From: Oscillibacter sp.
Lineage (GTDB): Bacteria > Bacillota > Clostridia > Oscillospirales > Oscillospiraceae
DNA: 64,000 bases
Direction: 5' to 3'
Assembly: GCA_014799925.1 (NCBI GenBank)
Contig: JAAVHC010000003.1
Span: 26,107 to 90,106, forward strand
The notes beneath the pieces were generated by a model. It was not told the origin of the DNA and did not search any database. It was given only the letters and a program-made list of their open reading frames with translations. Positions 52,745 to 60,919 of this stretch are shown here, piece after piece. The translations under genes were made by a program, and so were the position numbers. The number at the start of each line of letters is the position of its first letter. Positions within the stretch are counted from its first letter, which is position 1.

Positions 52745-53143
52745 ATGTCCGCCGCGAAACGAACGCATGACCGGGAGGAAACGCGGGCCAGGCTGGACGC
52801 GCTGGCGCGGGAAATCTCATCCGACCTCTCCCGGCTGGAAAGCGACGACCGAAAGGAACTGCTGAGCGATTTCGTCTCAAACCTCTTCCTGGCCACCGCG
52901 GAACAAACCCGCAGGGAAGAGCGCCGCCAGAAACAGGCCGAGGGCATCGCGGCGGCCAAGGCCAAGGGCGTCCGGTTCGGACGGACCGCAAAGCCCCTGC
53001 CCGACAACTTCGACGAGGTCCACCGGGCCTGGCGGGACGGAGAAATCTCCCTCACCCAGGCGGCCGAGGCCTGCGGACTGGTGCGGGGCACCTTTTACGG
53101 CATCGCCGTGCGCAGGGAACAGACCGAAAACCATACCCATTAA
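52745..53143 (+). CDS. Orphan serine-recombinase C-terminal domain protein (HTH, no catalytic domain)
   Basis: 132 residues; ATG at 52745 behind GGGGAGGAGAG. The C-terminal half (RRQKQAEGIAAAKAKGVRFGR, then a Hin-like HTH ending GLVRGTFYGIAVRRE) is closely similar to residues 133-200 of the neighbouring recombinase, but the N-terminal half is a charged helical segment without the catalytic serine domain. It therefore probably binds DNA as a regulator instead of cutting it. It lies upstream of csrA (46 bp) and flagellin on the same strand, so flagellar control is a reasonable guess. Confidence 0.75.
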   Translation: MSAAKRTHDREETRARLDALAREISSDLSRLESDDRKELLSDFVSNLFLATAEQTRREERRQKQAEGIAAAKAKGVRFGRTAKPLPDNFDEVHRAWRDGEISLTQAAEACGLVRGTFYGIAVRREQTENHTH

Positions 53144-53188
53144 AACCGGCGGCCCTAAGGACAGGGCCGGAAGAGCAGGGAGAACGCT

Positions 53189-53410
53189 ATGCTGAAATTA
53201 TCCTTGACCCCAGGCGAATACCTGACCATCGGCGACAACGTGGTCATCCAGCTCCGCCGCTGCGAGGGCGGACGGTCCTATCTCTCCATCGACGCGCCCC
53301 GTGAAATCCCCATCCTGCGGGGCACGGTGCTGGAGCGGGAGGGAGGAACAAGACCGGAAGGGCTGGCCCCCGCGCCGCCCAGGGGACATCAGTCCGACTT
53401 ACCAATTTAG
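53189..53410 (+). CDS. csrA: Carbon storage regulator CsrA
   Basis: 73 residues. The start MLKLSLTPGEYLTIGDNVVIQL and APREIPILRGTVLE (core R/A-P-xx-x-x-x-R-x-E) match CsrA, the small mRNA-binding dimer that represses translation by covering ribosome sites. The C-terminus (GLAPAPPRGHQSDLPI) is an unconserved extension. In Firmicutes CsrA is usually paired with the antagonist FliW and controls flagellin (Hag) translation; flagellin is directly downstream here but no fliW gene is in the window. Confidence 0.88.
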   Translation: MLKLSLTPGEYLTIGDNVVIQLRRCEGGRSYLSIDAPREIPILRGTVLEREGGTRPEGLAPAPPRGHQSDLPI

Positions 53411-53565
53411 GTTTCCTCCGGTTTTCGCGAGCCGGTCGAAATATTTGTACCGCGCCATTCAGCCGGAGGGCCAAAGGCCACGGCGTTCCGGCGGCGCATC
53501 ACAGACCTGTGCTTCGGTAAATGGATGCTCCGGAGCACACTAATAGACTGAAAGGAGTCAACACA

Positions 53566-55266
53566 ATGCGTATTCAGCACAATATCATGGCGATGAATTC
53601 CTATCGCAACTACAACAACAACACCTCCGCTCTGTCCAAGAACCTGGAGAAGCTGTCCTCCGGCTACAAGATCAACCGCGCCGGCGACGACGCCGCCGGC
53701 CTGGCGATTTCCGAGAAGATGCGCGGCCAGATCACCGGCCTGGACGCCGCCCAGAAGAACGTGAAGGACGGCATCTCCCTGGTGAAGACCGCCGAGGGCG
53801 CCATGCAGGAGGTCCAGGACATGCTCAAGCGCATGAAGTACCTGGCCACCCAGTCCGCCAACGGCACCTATCAGAACGACGTGGACCGCGAGAACCTCCA
53901 GATGGAGGTCGATCAGCTGAAGGAAGAAATCGACCGTATCGGCACCAACGCCAACTTCAACGGCATCTATATGCTGGACGGCACCTATGACGCCGGGAAA
54001 GTCAAGCTCAAGAGCGGCAGCTCCAGCGGCGGTGATGATGCCGCCGCCATGGAGGCCACTGCCACTCAGACCGCTCTCGACGGCCTGAATGCCGCCTCCG
54101 GTACCTCTGCTTTTGCCTCCGCCGGCGTGACGATCGGCGGCCTGACCGACGCGATCACGAAGGTGAGCATCAATACCGGCGCGCAGGAAGGGAGCGACGA
54201 CGGCAAGGCAACGGTGACGATTAACAACAAGGGCGAGATGTCCATCACGCTCACCCGCGCTGCGAATACTAAGGCTGAACTTACTGACGCCAAAGTTACC
54301 GCCGCAATCAAGAAAGCCATCACGGACTCCAACGATCTGACCGCTGACCAGAAGAAGGCCCTGGAAAACGTCGAGTTCGAGGGCCTGACTGACGCCAGCA
54401 AGCTGAAGACTACCGCCGGAACGGCTGTGGATATCACCCCCAAGGCTTCTGAGGCTGCCAAGCAGGCCGACGAGTCCGCCACGAAGAAGGCCGCCTATGA
54501 AGCCACGATCGAGAAGGCGGACGGCAAGAATGCGACGGCGCTTGCTGACACTAAGAAGGTCACTATCAACGGCAAGGAATACACGATTGCTAACACAAAT
54601 ATCAAGTACAATAATGCAAACATTCAGGACGGCGGCACTGATGTTACCGCCACCACCCTGGACGCTCAGATGGCTGCTATCGTGAAGCATTACAATGCCA
54701 ACGCCAACGACAAGAACTACGAGGTTGGCTACGAGGACGGCAAGCTCACCTTCACCAAGAAGGATGGCGCCGATGAGGACGCTGCCGCTCCCACCTTCAC
54801 GACCGACGATACCAACTACGTGGCCAGTACGCCTGAGGCTGTCGAGGAAGAGGGCGGCACCACCGGCAACGGGAAGGGCCTGACCCTCCAGATCGGCGAC
54901 AGCTCCACGGAGATTCTGACGATGAGCATCGGCACCATCAACCAGACCGCTCTGGGCATTACCGGTGTTGATATCAGTACTCCCGCGGGCGCGACTGCCG
55001 CCATTGACGCCATCAAGGACGCGACCAACTACGTGTCCTCCGTCCGTGGTCTGCTGGGCGCTTACCAGAACCGTCTGGAGCACACCGCCAACAACCTGTC
55101 CACCATGGCCGAGAACATCCAGGACGCCGAGTCCACCATCCGCGACACCGACGTGGCCGACGAGATGATGAGCTACGTCAAGAACAACATCCTGGTGCAG
55201 TCCGCTCAGGCCATGCTGGCCCAGGCCAACCAGGTTCCCCAGGGCGTTCTCCAGCTGCTGGGCTGA
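53566..55266 (+). CDS. fliC: Flagellin
   Basis: 566 residues from MRIQHNIMAMNSYRNYNNN at 53566, with AAAGGAGT upstream. D0/D1 coiled-coil ends are conserved at the N-terminus (LEKLSSGYKINRAGDDAAGL, about 29-48) and C-terminus (EMMSYVKNNILVQSAQAMLAQANQ, by position about 535-558, ending VPQGVLQLLG). The central 170-430 region is a variable, Ala/Thr/Lys-rich surface domain with more mixed codon use, typical of antigenically variable flagellins. It polymerises into the filament after export. Control by CsrA, whose gene is 155 bp upstream, is likely; a GGA-containing AAAGGAGTC ribosome site is compatible with CsrA binding. Confidence 0.95.
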   Translation: MRIQHNIMAMNSYRNYNNNTSALSKNLEKLSSGYKINRAGDDAAGLAISEKMRGQITGLDAAQKNVKDGISLVKTAEGAMQEVQDMLKRMKYLATQSANGTYQNDVDRENLQMEVDQLKEEIDRIGTNANFNGIYMLDGTYDAGKVKLKSGSSSGGDDAAAMEATATQTALDGLNAASGTSAFASAGVTIGGLTDAITKVSINTGAQEGSDDGKATVTINNKGEMSITLTRAANTKAELTDAKVTAAIKKAITDSNDLTADQKKALENVEFEGLTDASKLKTTAGTAVDITPKASEAAKQADESATKKAAYEATIEKADGKNATALADTKKVTINGKEYTIANTNIKYNNANIQDGGTDVTATTLDAQMAAIVKHYNANANDKNYEVGYEDGKLTFTKKDGADEDAAAPTFTTDDTNYVASTPEAVEEEGGTTGNGKGLTLQIGDSSTEILTMSIGTINQTALGITGVDISTPAGATAAIDAIKDATNYVSSVRGLLGAYQNRLEHTANNLSTMAENIQDAESTIRDTDVADEMMSYVKNNILVQSAQAMLAQANQVPQGVLQLLG

Positions 55267-55309
55267 TTCATCGCAAACATCTATCGCAGCGTAAACATTT
55301 ACGTAACAG

Positions 55310-55336
55310 GGGGGCGGGCTTCGGTCCGCCCCCTTT
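55310..55336 (+). terminator. Terminator of flagellin
   Basis: GGGGGCGG-gcttcggt-CCGCCCCC followed by TTTGTT. Confidence 0.8.
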
Positions 55337-55348
55337 GTTCGCATAAAA

Positions 55349-55385
55349 GCAGGGACCCGCGGCAGAAATGCCGCGGGTCCCCTGC
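55349..55385 (-). terminator. Hairpin after the manganese catalase remnant
   Basis: GCAGGGACCCGCGGCA / TGCCGCGGGTCCCCTGC, 4 bases past the stop on the minus strand. Confidence 0.65.
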
Positions 55386-55388
55386 CGC

Positions 55389-55859
55389 TCAGCGGTCGAA
55401 GGATGGGTTGGTGAAGTAGACGTTGTTTTTCTCCGACATACGGTCCTTGGCGAGGCGAAGGCCCTCGCCGAAACGCTGGAAGTGTACGATCTCCCGGGCG
55501 CGGAGGAAACGAATGGCGTCATTTACATCCGGGTCGTCGCTGAGGCGGAGGATGTTGTCATAGGTAACACGGGCTTTCTGCTCCGCAGCCAGATCCTCGG
55601 TCAGGTCGGCAATCGTATCGCCGGTGACCTGCATGGTGGCGGCGCTCCACGGCGCGCCGGACGCGGCCACGGGATAGACGCCGGCAGTATGGTCCACAAA
55701 GTACGCATCAAATCCGGCGCTCCGGATCTGCTCCTCGCTGAGGTTCCGGGTCAGCTGATGCACGATGGTGCCCACCATCTCCAGATGTCCCAGCTCCTCG
55801 GTGCCTACAAAGGGGTCGAAATGTACCACTTTGGAATCAGAAAAATCCAGTGATTGCAA
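55389..55859 (-). pseudogene. 5'-truncated manganese catalase / CotJC-type spore coat protein
   Basis: The 156-residue frame matches manganese catalases from GTEELGHLEMVGTIVHQL to the end (DLTEDLAAEQKARVTYDNIL; FLRAREIVHFQRFGEGL). The first ligand-bearing helix, about 60 residues with the GELxAxLxYL segment, is missing; in its place is an unrelated stretch (MQSLDFSDSKVVHFDPFV). Without that helix the di-manganese site cannot be complete. The break coincides with a change from housekeeping-like to lower-GC sequence leading to the cobalamin island, so an insertion or deletion truncated the gene. Confidence 0.75.
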
Positions 55860-56150
55860 GGGCTTGCCAACTGGTTACCTTTATACCCTGCCGCCGCTGA
55901 AAGCGCCCTTTCGACATCTGAGGACAGGGGAGATGGCCTTTTATAAAATGGACAAGCCTTCCTGGCGGGTGGATGTCTGTGCTGCGCTTCCGGACTGACG
56001 GATACCGGGTATCAGAGATGGAAATTTTACCCGTATGGTTAATCTGCGAACCGGGAGTCAAGATTGGGTGCTGGCGTAATACATATCATGATGAAATGCC
56101 TGGAGCTCTGCTTGTCCATGCGCTTGCTATAATAAAATGGCCGGATACTA
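55860..56150. other. Junction region of the cobalamin island
   Basis: No supported gene. Composition drops compared with the flagellin region, and short open frames here lack ribosome sites. The region ends at a promoter (56151-56179). Confidence 0.5.
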
Positions 56151-56179
56151 TTGACAGTGCGGGAATAGTGTGTTAGCAT
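56151..56179 (+). promoter_or_regulatory. Promoter of cobalamin riboswitch 1
   Basis: TTGACA (56151-56156), 17-base spacer, TAGCAT (56174-56179), about 20 bases before the aptamer. Confidence 0.75.
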
Positions 56180-56199
56180 TTTCTCAAATTGAACAGCGT

Positions 56200-56388
56200 G
56201 GTTATCAAGTGGCTTCCGATTCAAGCGCATATTTTGAGTCGGGAGATAAAAGGGAAGTCGGGTGAGATCCCCGCACGAACGGGTCACTGTGATGCTGAGC
56301 AATTCCACAGAAACACCATTGCGGCAAACGCCGTGAGAAGGTATGTGGGAAAGGCGATGAAGCCAGTCAGGAAACCTGCTTGATGACC
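56200..56388 (+). ncRNA. Cobalamin riboswitch 1 (upstream of rex)
   Basis: Closing stem GGTTATCAAG (56200-56209) / CTTGATGACC (56379-56388). Conserved core visible: GGGAAGTCGGGTGAGATCCC, GGGTCACTGTGATGC, and the B12-box-like AAGCCAGTCAGGAAACCTGC (56360-56379). Two hairpins follow: GGCATAGCAC / GTGCTATGCC (56443-56468) and an intrinsic terminator (56485-56527), which probably form the expression platform. Confidence 0.85.
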
Positions 56389-56484
56389 GGGAAAAGGGCC
56401 CCCGTGTCGGCACAAGTATCCGAGTTCTGCAGACGTTAATCTGGCATAGCACGTTTATGTGCTATGCCTGCTGCATATGGAAAA

Positions 56485-56527
56485 GACCGGGACTGCTCTT
56501 TTGGAGGCAGTTCCGGTCCTTATTTTG
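56485..56527 (+). terminator. Expression-platform terminator of riboswitch 1
   Basis: GACCGGGACTGC / GCAGTTCCGGTC followed by CTTATTTT, 40 bases before the rex start. Confidence 0.75.
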
Positions 56528-56567
56528 GAAAAGCAAGAAAAACCTATCATAAATGGGGTGGGACAGT

Positions 56568-57203
56568 ATGAAACGAGGAATCAATGTTGCGATCCAGCGT
56601 TTGCCAGGCTACTACCGTTATTTTGATAAATTGCACAGTATGGAGATCCAAGGCGTTTCTTCTGCTGCTCTCAGCAAGAAAATCGGGATCTCGCCATCCC
56701 TGGTCAGAAAGGATATTTGTCAATTCGGAGGGTTTGGCCAGACAGCTTATGGGTACAATGTGAAGGAGGTCCGGGCAAAGCTCGGCCATATCCTCGGTGT
56801 GGACAATCTTCGCTGTGCTGTTATGATTGGTACTGGATGTATGGGACACGCATTACTCAGATATGTCCGTTTTGATGCTGCGGGTTTTATTGTGGTTGCA
56901 GCCGAAAAGGTTTCCGGCCAAACTGGCAGAGAAATCAGCGGTATCCCTGTTCTGAATGTCTCGGAGCTGGACCGGGTCATACAGATACATAGACCTGATA
57001 TTGCCATACTCACTCCATCCGATATTCCGGTACAGACGATGGCCCGGCAGCTTGCCAAAATGGGCATCCGCGGCTTCTGGAATTTTTCCGGAGAGGAGCT
57101 GGCACTTGACGAGCCGGATTGCTTTGTGGAAAACGTCGATCTCGTAGAAAGCTTGCTGCAGCTCAGCTATCGGATCGCACCAGGGGGAGAAGCAATAAAA
57201 TGA
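56568..57203 (+). CDS. rex: Rex-family redox-sensing repressor
   Basis: 211 residues from the ATG at 56568 (GGGGTGGGA site). The winged HTH (VAIQRLPGYYRYFDKL; ISPSLVRKDICQFGGFGQTAYGYNV by position about 40-64) and the Rossmann domain with IGTGCMGHALL (about 88-98) identify Rex, which releases DNA when NADH rises. Differences from typical Rex: SPSLVRKDI instead of SxxQIRKDL and GTGCMG for GxGxLG. It lies alone downstream of a cobalamin riboswitch, an unusual context, and upstream of a second riboswitch serving cbiK. It may tie corrinoid supply to redox state. Confidence 0.87.
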   Translation: MKRGINVAIQRLPGYYRYFDKLHSMEIQGVSSAALSKKIGISPSLVRKDICQFGGFGQTAYGYNVKEVRAKLGHILGVDNLRCAVMIGTGCMGHALLRYVRFDAAGFIVVAAEKVSGQTGREISGIPVLNVSELDRVIQIHRPDIAILTPSDIPVQTMARQLAKMGIRGFWNFSGEELALDEPDCFVENVDLVESLLQLSYRIAPGGEAIK

Positions 57204-57261
57204 AAGGTATCCGGATGTGTTTTCAGGATCTCCGCAAAATAGGGAAAATGGAAAAATCCAC

Positions 57262-57290
57262 TTGACAGACGGCGTAAACTGTGCTAGCTT
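57262..57290 (+). promoter_or_regulatory. Promoter of riboswitch 2 / cbiK
   Basis: TTGACA (57262-57267), 17-base spacer, TAGCTT (57285-57290). Confidence 0.75.
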
Positions 57291-57311
57291 TAGGAGCGAA
57301 GTTAATAATGT

Positions 57312-57418
57312 GTCAGCCGCAGCCGTTTCCACGGCACACGGAATGGGGGGAGGTTCCCCGCGAGTCGGTCACTGTGATGTCTCCGAAGAGAGGCTTAGTC
57401 AGATACGTGGCGGTTGAC
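57312..57418 (+). ncRNA. Cobalamin riboswitch 2, compact form (upstream of cbiK)
   Basis: Stem GTCAGCCGC (57312-57320) / GCGGTTGAC (57410-57418). Core GGGGGGAGGTTCCCCGCGAG, GGTCACTGTGATGTC and AGTCAGATACG. At about 107 nt it lacks the peripheral domain present in riboswitches 1 and 3, like the compact class of cobalamin aptamers. The following 240 nt before cbiK include a hairpin CTTGCC / GGCAAG (57457-57476) but no clear terminator. Confidence 0.72.
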
Positions 57419-57656
57419 TGCATTCTGCCGAAACCGGAATTGCGTGTTCAGTTCGGTCTTGCCATATCAAGGCAAGGCTGTGTGCGTTCTGGGCCTTTTG
57501 GCTTGGGGCGCTTTTCTTTTTGCGTTGGGCAACACTGTAAATAAATATATTGCGCACAGGCGCATGGCCATCTGTGCTCTTCACTGCAACGTTTGACCAA
57601 CACGGTAACGAAATACAGAATCTTATTAAGAAATAGCGTGAAAGGAAGATCGAGAG

Positions 57657-58475
57657 ATGGAACACACTGATCCCCTTGCTTCCACCGGCGGACAGGAACA
57701 GATGGAGCCGGCGCCGCTGAAAAGCAATAGGAAGCAAGCTCTTGTTATCACCAGTTTCGGTACCAGCGTACCGGAAGCGCGGATCAGCATTACGGCAGTA
57801 GAGGAGGTCCTGACTGCTGCTGCGCAGGGTTATATCTGTGTCCGGGCCTACACCAGCCCTACCATCCGCCGCATTCTGAAAAGCCGGGGAGAAAATGTCC
57901 CCAGCCTGACCGAAGCCCTGGAATATCTGGCAGCGGAGGATGTCCAACAGGTGGTTGTCCAGCCTACGCATTTGCTCTACGGCTATGAGTATGACAAGCT
58001 GAAGGCCGAGGCGGAAGCTATAGCGGACCGTTTTGCGACTTTGACAGTGGGCCGTCCTTTGCTGTCGGATAACGAGGATATCCAGTGTTTTGCGCGCAAT
58101 CTTTCCCAAGACCACCCTGTGGAAGACGGGGCTGTTACGATATTTATGGGTCATGGCACGGAGCACTTTGCCAACGCGGCCTATCCTGCTCTTCAGACGG
58201 CCCTGCATCTGCTGAATCGGAAAGATCTGTTTGTGGGGACCGTAGAAGGCTGGCCGGGATTGGACGACATTCTGCGCCAACTGGAGCCAAGCCGGAAGAT
58301 TTATCTGCTGCCGTTGATGTTGGTGGCGGGAGATCACGCCAGAAATGATATGGCAGGGGACTGGAAGTCCCGATTGGAAAATGCGGGACACACCGTTATC
58401 TGCTCCTTCACGGGCATGGGTCAACTGTCCTGGGTGCAGGAGATGTATCGGGAACGGCTGGTGAAGCTGCTCTGA
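57657..58475 (+). CDS. cbiK: Sirohydrochlorin cobaltochelatase CbiK
   Basis: 272 residues; ATG at 57657 with GAAAGGAAG upstream. ALVITSFGTSVPEARISITA (about 30-49), the metal-site His pair in IFMGHGTEHFANAAY (about 163-177) and LMLVAGDHARNDMAGDW (about 222-238) match CbiK, which inserts Co2+ into sirohydrochlorin in the early-cobalt (anaerobic) B12 pathway. There is no secretion signal, so it is the cytoplasmic form. It is the only early-pathway gene here and is followed by the broken cbiC; the rest of the pathway must lie elsewhere if present. Confidence 0.92.
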   Translation: MEHTDPLASTGGQEQMEPAPLKSNRKQALVITSFGTSVPEARISITAVEEVLTAAAQGYICVRAYTSPTIRRILKSRGENVPSLTEALEYLAAEDVQQVVVQPTHLLYGYEYDKLKAEAEAIADRFATLTVGRPLLSDNEDIQCFARNLSQDHPVEDGAVTIFMGHGTEHFANAAYPALQTALHLLNRKDLFVGTVEGWPGLDDILRQLEPSRKIYLLPLMLVAGDHARNDMAGDWKSRLENAGHTVICSFTGMGQLSWVQEMYRERLVKLL

Positions 58476-58589
58476 GACAATGAGCGGCACAGTTCTATCC
58501 AAAAAGCGTTCCCTCGTCAAGAAAATTTTGACAGTCTTGGCTGCGGCAGCCAAAGCTGCCACAGCTTTTGTATTGGGAGGAAGAGTATC

Positions 58590-59212
58590 ATGTACGAAAC
58601 TGTCAGGCCGATGGACATTGAAGCGCGCAGCTTTGCAATTCTGACCGAGCTGCTGGGGGATACCCGCTGAACCCGGAGAATGAGCTGGTCATCAAACGGG
58701 TCATCCACACCACTGCCGACTTCGACTATGCCCAAAATCTCTGCTTCTCGGAGCACGCCGTTTTGCGGGGCATCGAGGCTCTTCGGGAGGGCTGTGACAT
58801 TGTGACAGACACCCAGATGGCAAAGGCGGGGATCAACAAGACCGTGCTGGGGAAATTGGGCGGCCAGGTCCGCTGTTTCATGTCCGATCCGGATGTGGCA
58901 GAGGAGGCGGAGCGCCGGGGTGTCACCCGGGCTGTGGTGTCCATGGAGCGGGCAGCGGCGCTGGAAAAGCCCTGCATTTTTGCCGTTGGCAACGCTCCCA
59001 CGGCCCTGATTTCGCTGTATGAGCTGATCCGGGCAGGGAAGCTGCACCCGGCGCTGGTCATAGGCGTGCCGGTTGGATTTGTCAATGTGGTGGAGAGCAA
59101 GGAGCAGATCATGACCGTCGGCAGCCCCTACATCGTGGCCCGCGGGCGCAAGGGCGGCAGCAACGTGGCCGCGGCCATCTGCAACGCCATGCTTTACCAG
59201 ATCTCCCGTTGA
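58590..59212 (+). pseudogene. cbiC: Cobalt-precorrin-8 methylmutase CbiC, frameshifted
   Basis: The ATG at 58590 (GGGAGGAAGAG site) starts METVRPMD-like MYETVRPMDIEARSFAIL and reads into TGA at 58668-58670. The rest of CbiC continues in another frame from about 58655 (LNPENELVIKRVIHTTADFDY) to the stop at 59212, with the conserved FMSDPDVAEEA and NAPTALISLYEL blocks. One base missing from the GGGGG run at 58655-58659 explains the shift. CbiC moves a methyl group from C-11 to C-12 of the corrin ring. The frameshift may be a sequencing error, a real mutation or recoding. Confidence 0.85.
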
Positions 59213-59229
59213 GCGTACTGCACAGCCGC

Positions 59230-59258
59230 TTGACGGGCCTCGACCGTAAGGCGATAAA
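59230..59258 (+). promoter_or_regulatory. Probable promoter of riboswitch 3
   Basis: TTGACG (59230-59235), 17-base spacer, GATAAA (59253-59258). Confidence 0.55.
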
Positions 59259-59300
59259 CTCATAGGAAAACTCCATACGCTTCAAGTGCCCCTCCCGATG

Positions 59301-59472
59301 TCAAGTCGTTTGGGGAGAATAGAGAACCGGGTGAGAATCCCGGACGGTACCGCCGCTGTATGCGCTGTGGTCCAGCCCGTTGGTGAAAGCCAGTCACTGG
59401 GAAACTGGGAAGGCAGGGTTGGGCCGGAGAAGGAGTCTCCTTCTCACGGTGTAAGTCAGAAGAACTGCTTGA
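59301..59472 (+). ncRNA. Cobalamin riboswitch 3 (upstream of the ABC transporter)
   Basis: Stem TCAAGTCGTT (59301-59310) / AACTGCTTGA (59463-59472). The core AGAACCGGGTGAGAATCCCG, CCGCTGTATGCG and the B12 box AGCCAGTCACTGGGAAACTGG are classical. A strong terminator follows at 59521-59558. Confidence 0.92.
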
Positions 59473-59520
59473 GGAGAACCCCTGCCTGCGAGTTATGGGC
59501 GGAGGGGGGATTTGTTGCGG

Positions 59521-59558
59521 AAAAACGGCCGCGGCAGCACCATGCTGCCGCGGTTTTT
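59521..59558 (+). terminator. Expression-platform terminator of riboswitch 3
   Basis: CCGCGGCAGCA / TGCTGCCGCGG flanked by AAAAA and TTTTT, 64 bases before the transporter start. Confidence 0.85.
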
Positions 59559-59621
59559 CTGTTTTTAAGCAGCCTTGGAAGCGTCGGGGTTTCCAAATAT
59601 TTTTTCAGGAGGAATCCAAAG

Positions 59622-60851
59622 ATGAAAACACAGACAAAGAAATGGCTGGCACTGCTGCTTGCCCTGGCACTGACTCTGGCACTGACGGCCTGCGGCGGCG
59701 GGAACGACAGCAAGCCTAACCAGGACAGTCAGCAGCAGACCCAGGAACCCGCAGAACCCAGTACGCCTCCAGAGAATGCGAACGGCAAGGAGGATGATCA
59801 GAATGCCGAAGGTGTGCTGATCAGCGAAGGAATGATGCCGATGGATTATACCGACCGAATTTCCATTGAGCTGTTCCAGGGCGGCTACCGTATGATCAGC
59901 GCCGGGACCGGCGGCTATCAGTACCTGGTGGTACCCGAGGGCGCGGCAGTGCCTGAGGGGCTGGATGAGAACGTCAAAGTATTGCAGAGGCCCATCAACC
60001 GGGTCTATATGGCCAGCACCGGCATGGAATCCCTGGTGGACGCCATCGGCGGGCTGGAGAACACGCCCCTGGTGGGTACTGACATCAACGGCTGGTATCT
60101 GGAGAACGTGATCGCCGCCATGGAAGACGGCAGCATCCAGTTTGGCGGAAAATACTCCGAACCAGATTTTGAAATCCTGACTGACAAAGAGATCCAGCTC
60201 CACATCAACACCACCATGATCGACAGCAAACCGGAGATTCTGGAGAAGTTTGATGAACTGGGTATCCCCAGCCTGGTGGAGGATTCCTCCCGGGAGACCC
60301 ATCCCCTTGCCCGGGTGGAGTGGGTGAAATTATTCGGCGTCCTGTTCGATCTGGAAGATGAAGCCATTCAGTATTTTGAAGAGCAGAAGGCCCTGGTGGA
60401 AGGTGCCACCGCCGCAGAGCCTTTAGGGAAGACTGTGGCCATGGGATATCTCTCCACTGCCGGTGACAAATGCTATGCAGTCAACGGCGGCAACTATCAT
60501 GCCCAGGAAATCGCCCTGGCAGGCGGTACATATGTCTGCGCCGATATGGAGCCGGAGAGCGGCGGCAACAGCAACATGACCTTCGAGGAGTGGTACGCAA
60601 TCTTTAAGGATGCCGATTACCTCTTCTACATGAATTTTGCTGCCAAGTTCTATACCCTTGAGGAAATGCTTGAGAGCAATCCTCTCTTCGCGGACTTTGC
60701 GGCGGTCAAAAACGGTAATGTGTGGATCACCTCTCCGGACTTCACTCAGTCCACCGCAGCCATCGCCTCCATCGTGGTGGATATGAACACCATTCTCTCC
60801 AGTGACGACCCTGGCTCCGTAACGACGGACCACCTGATCAAGCTTTCCTGA
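59622..60851 (+). CDS. Substrate-binding lipoprotein of a corrinoid/iron-complex-type ABC transporter
   Basis: 409 residues from the ATG at 59622 (AGGAGGA site; the longer open frame runs through the riboswitch). A lipoprotein signal (LLLALALTLALTACGGG, lipid-modified Cys about 25) and an acidic linker precede a periplasmic-binding-protein type III fold (NRVYMASTGMESLVDAIG about 125; WYAIFKDADYLFYMN about 325). With a cobalamin riboswitch upstream and FecCD-type permease downstream, it most likely captures a corrinoid or a related metal-tetrapyrrole. Confidence 0.85.
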   Translation: MKTQTKKWLALLLALALTLALTACGGGNDSKPNQDSQQQTQEPAEPSTPPENANGKEDDQNAEGVLISEGMMPMDYTDRISIELFQGGYRMISAGTGGYQYLVVPEGAAVPEGLDENVKVLQRPINRVYMASTGMESLVDAIGGLENTPLVGTDINGWYLENVIAAMEDGSIQFGGKYSEPDFEILTDKEIQLHINTTMIDSKPEILEKFDELGIPSLVEDSSRETHPLARVEWVKLFGVLFDLEDEAIQYFEEQKALVEGATAAEPLGKTVAMGYLSTAGDKCYAVNGGNYHAQEIALAGGTYVCADMEPESGGNSNMTFEEWYAIFKDADYLFYMNFAAKFYTLEEMLESNPLFADFAAVKNGNVWITSPDFTQSTAAIASIVVDMNTILSSDDPGSVTTDHLIKLS

Positions 60852-60919
60852 TTGACCTCCGCCTGGCCGGGCAGATAGACCTGTCCGGCCAGGCAAACTG
60901 ATAGAAAGGCGGATGCGCT

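Noticed and set aside
58655..58670. Programmed frameshift in cbiC
   Set aside because: A lone five-G run without a visible slippery heptamer, stimulator stem or internal Shine-Dalgarno is better explained by a one-base deletion or read error.
59286..59621. Coding extension of the transporter lipoprotein
   Set aside because: The stretch is the cobalamin riboswitch and its terminator; the lipoprotein signal begins at 59622.
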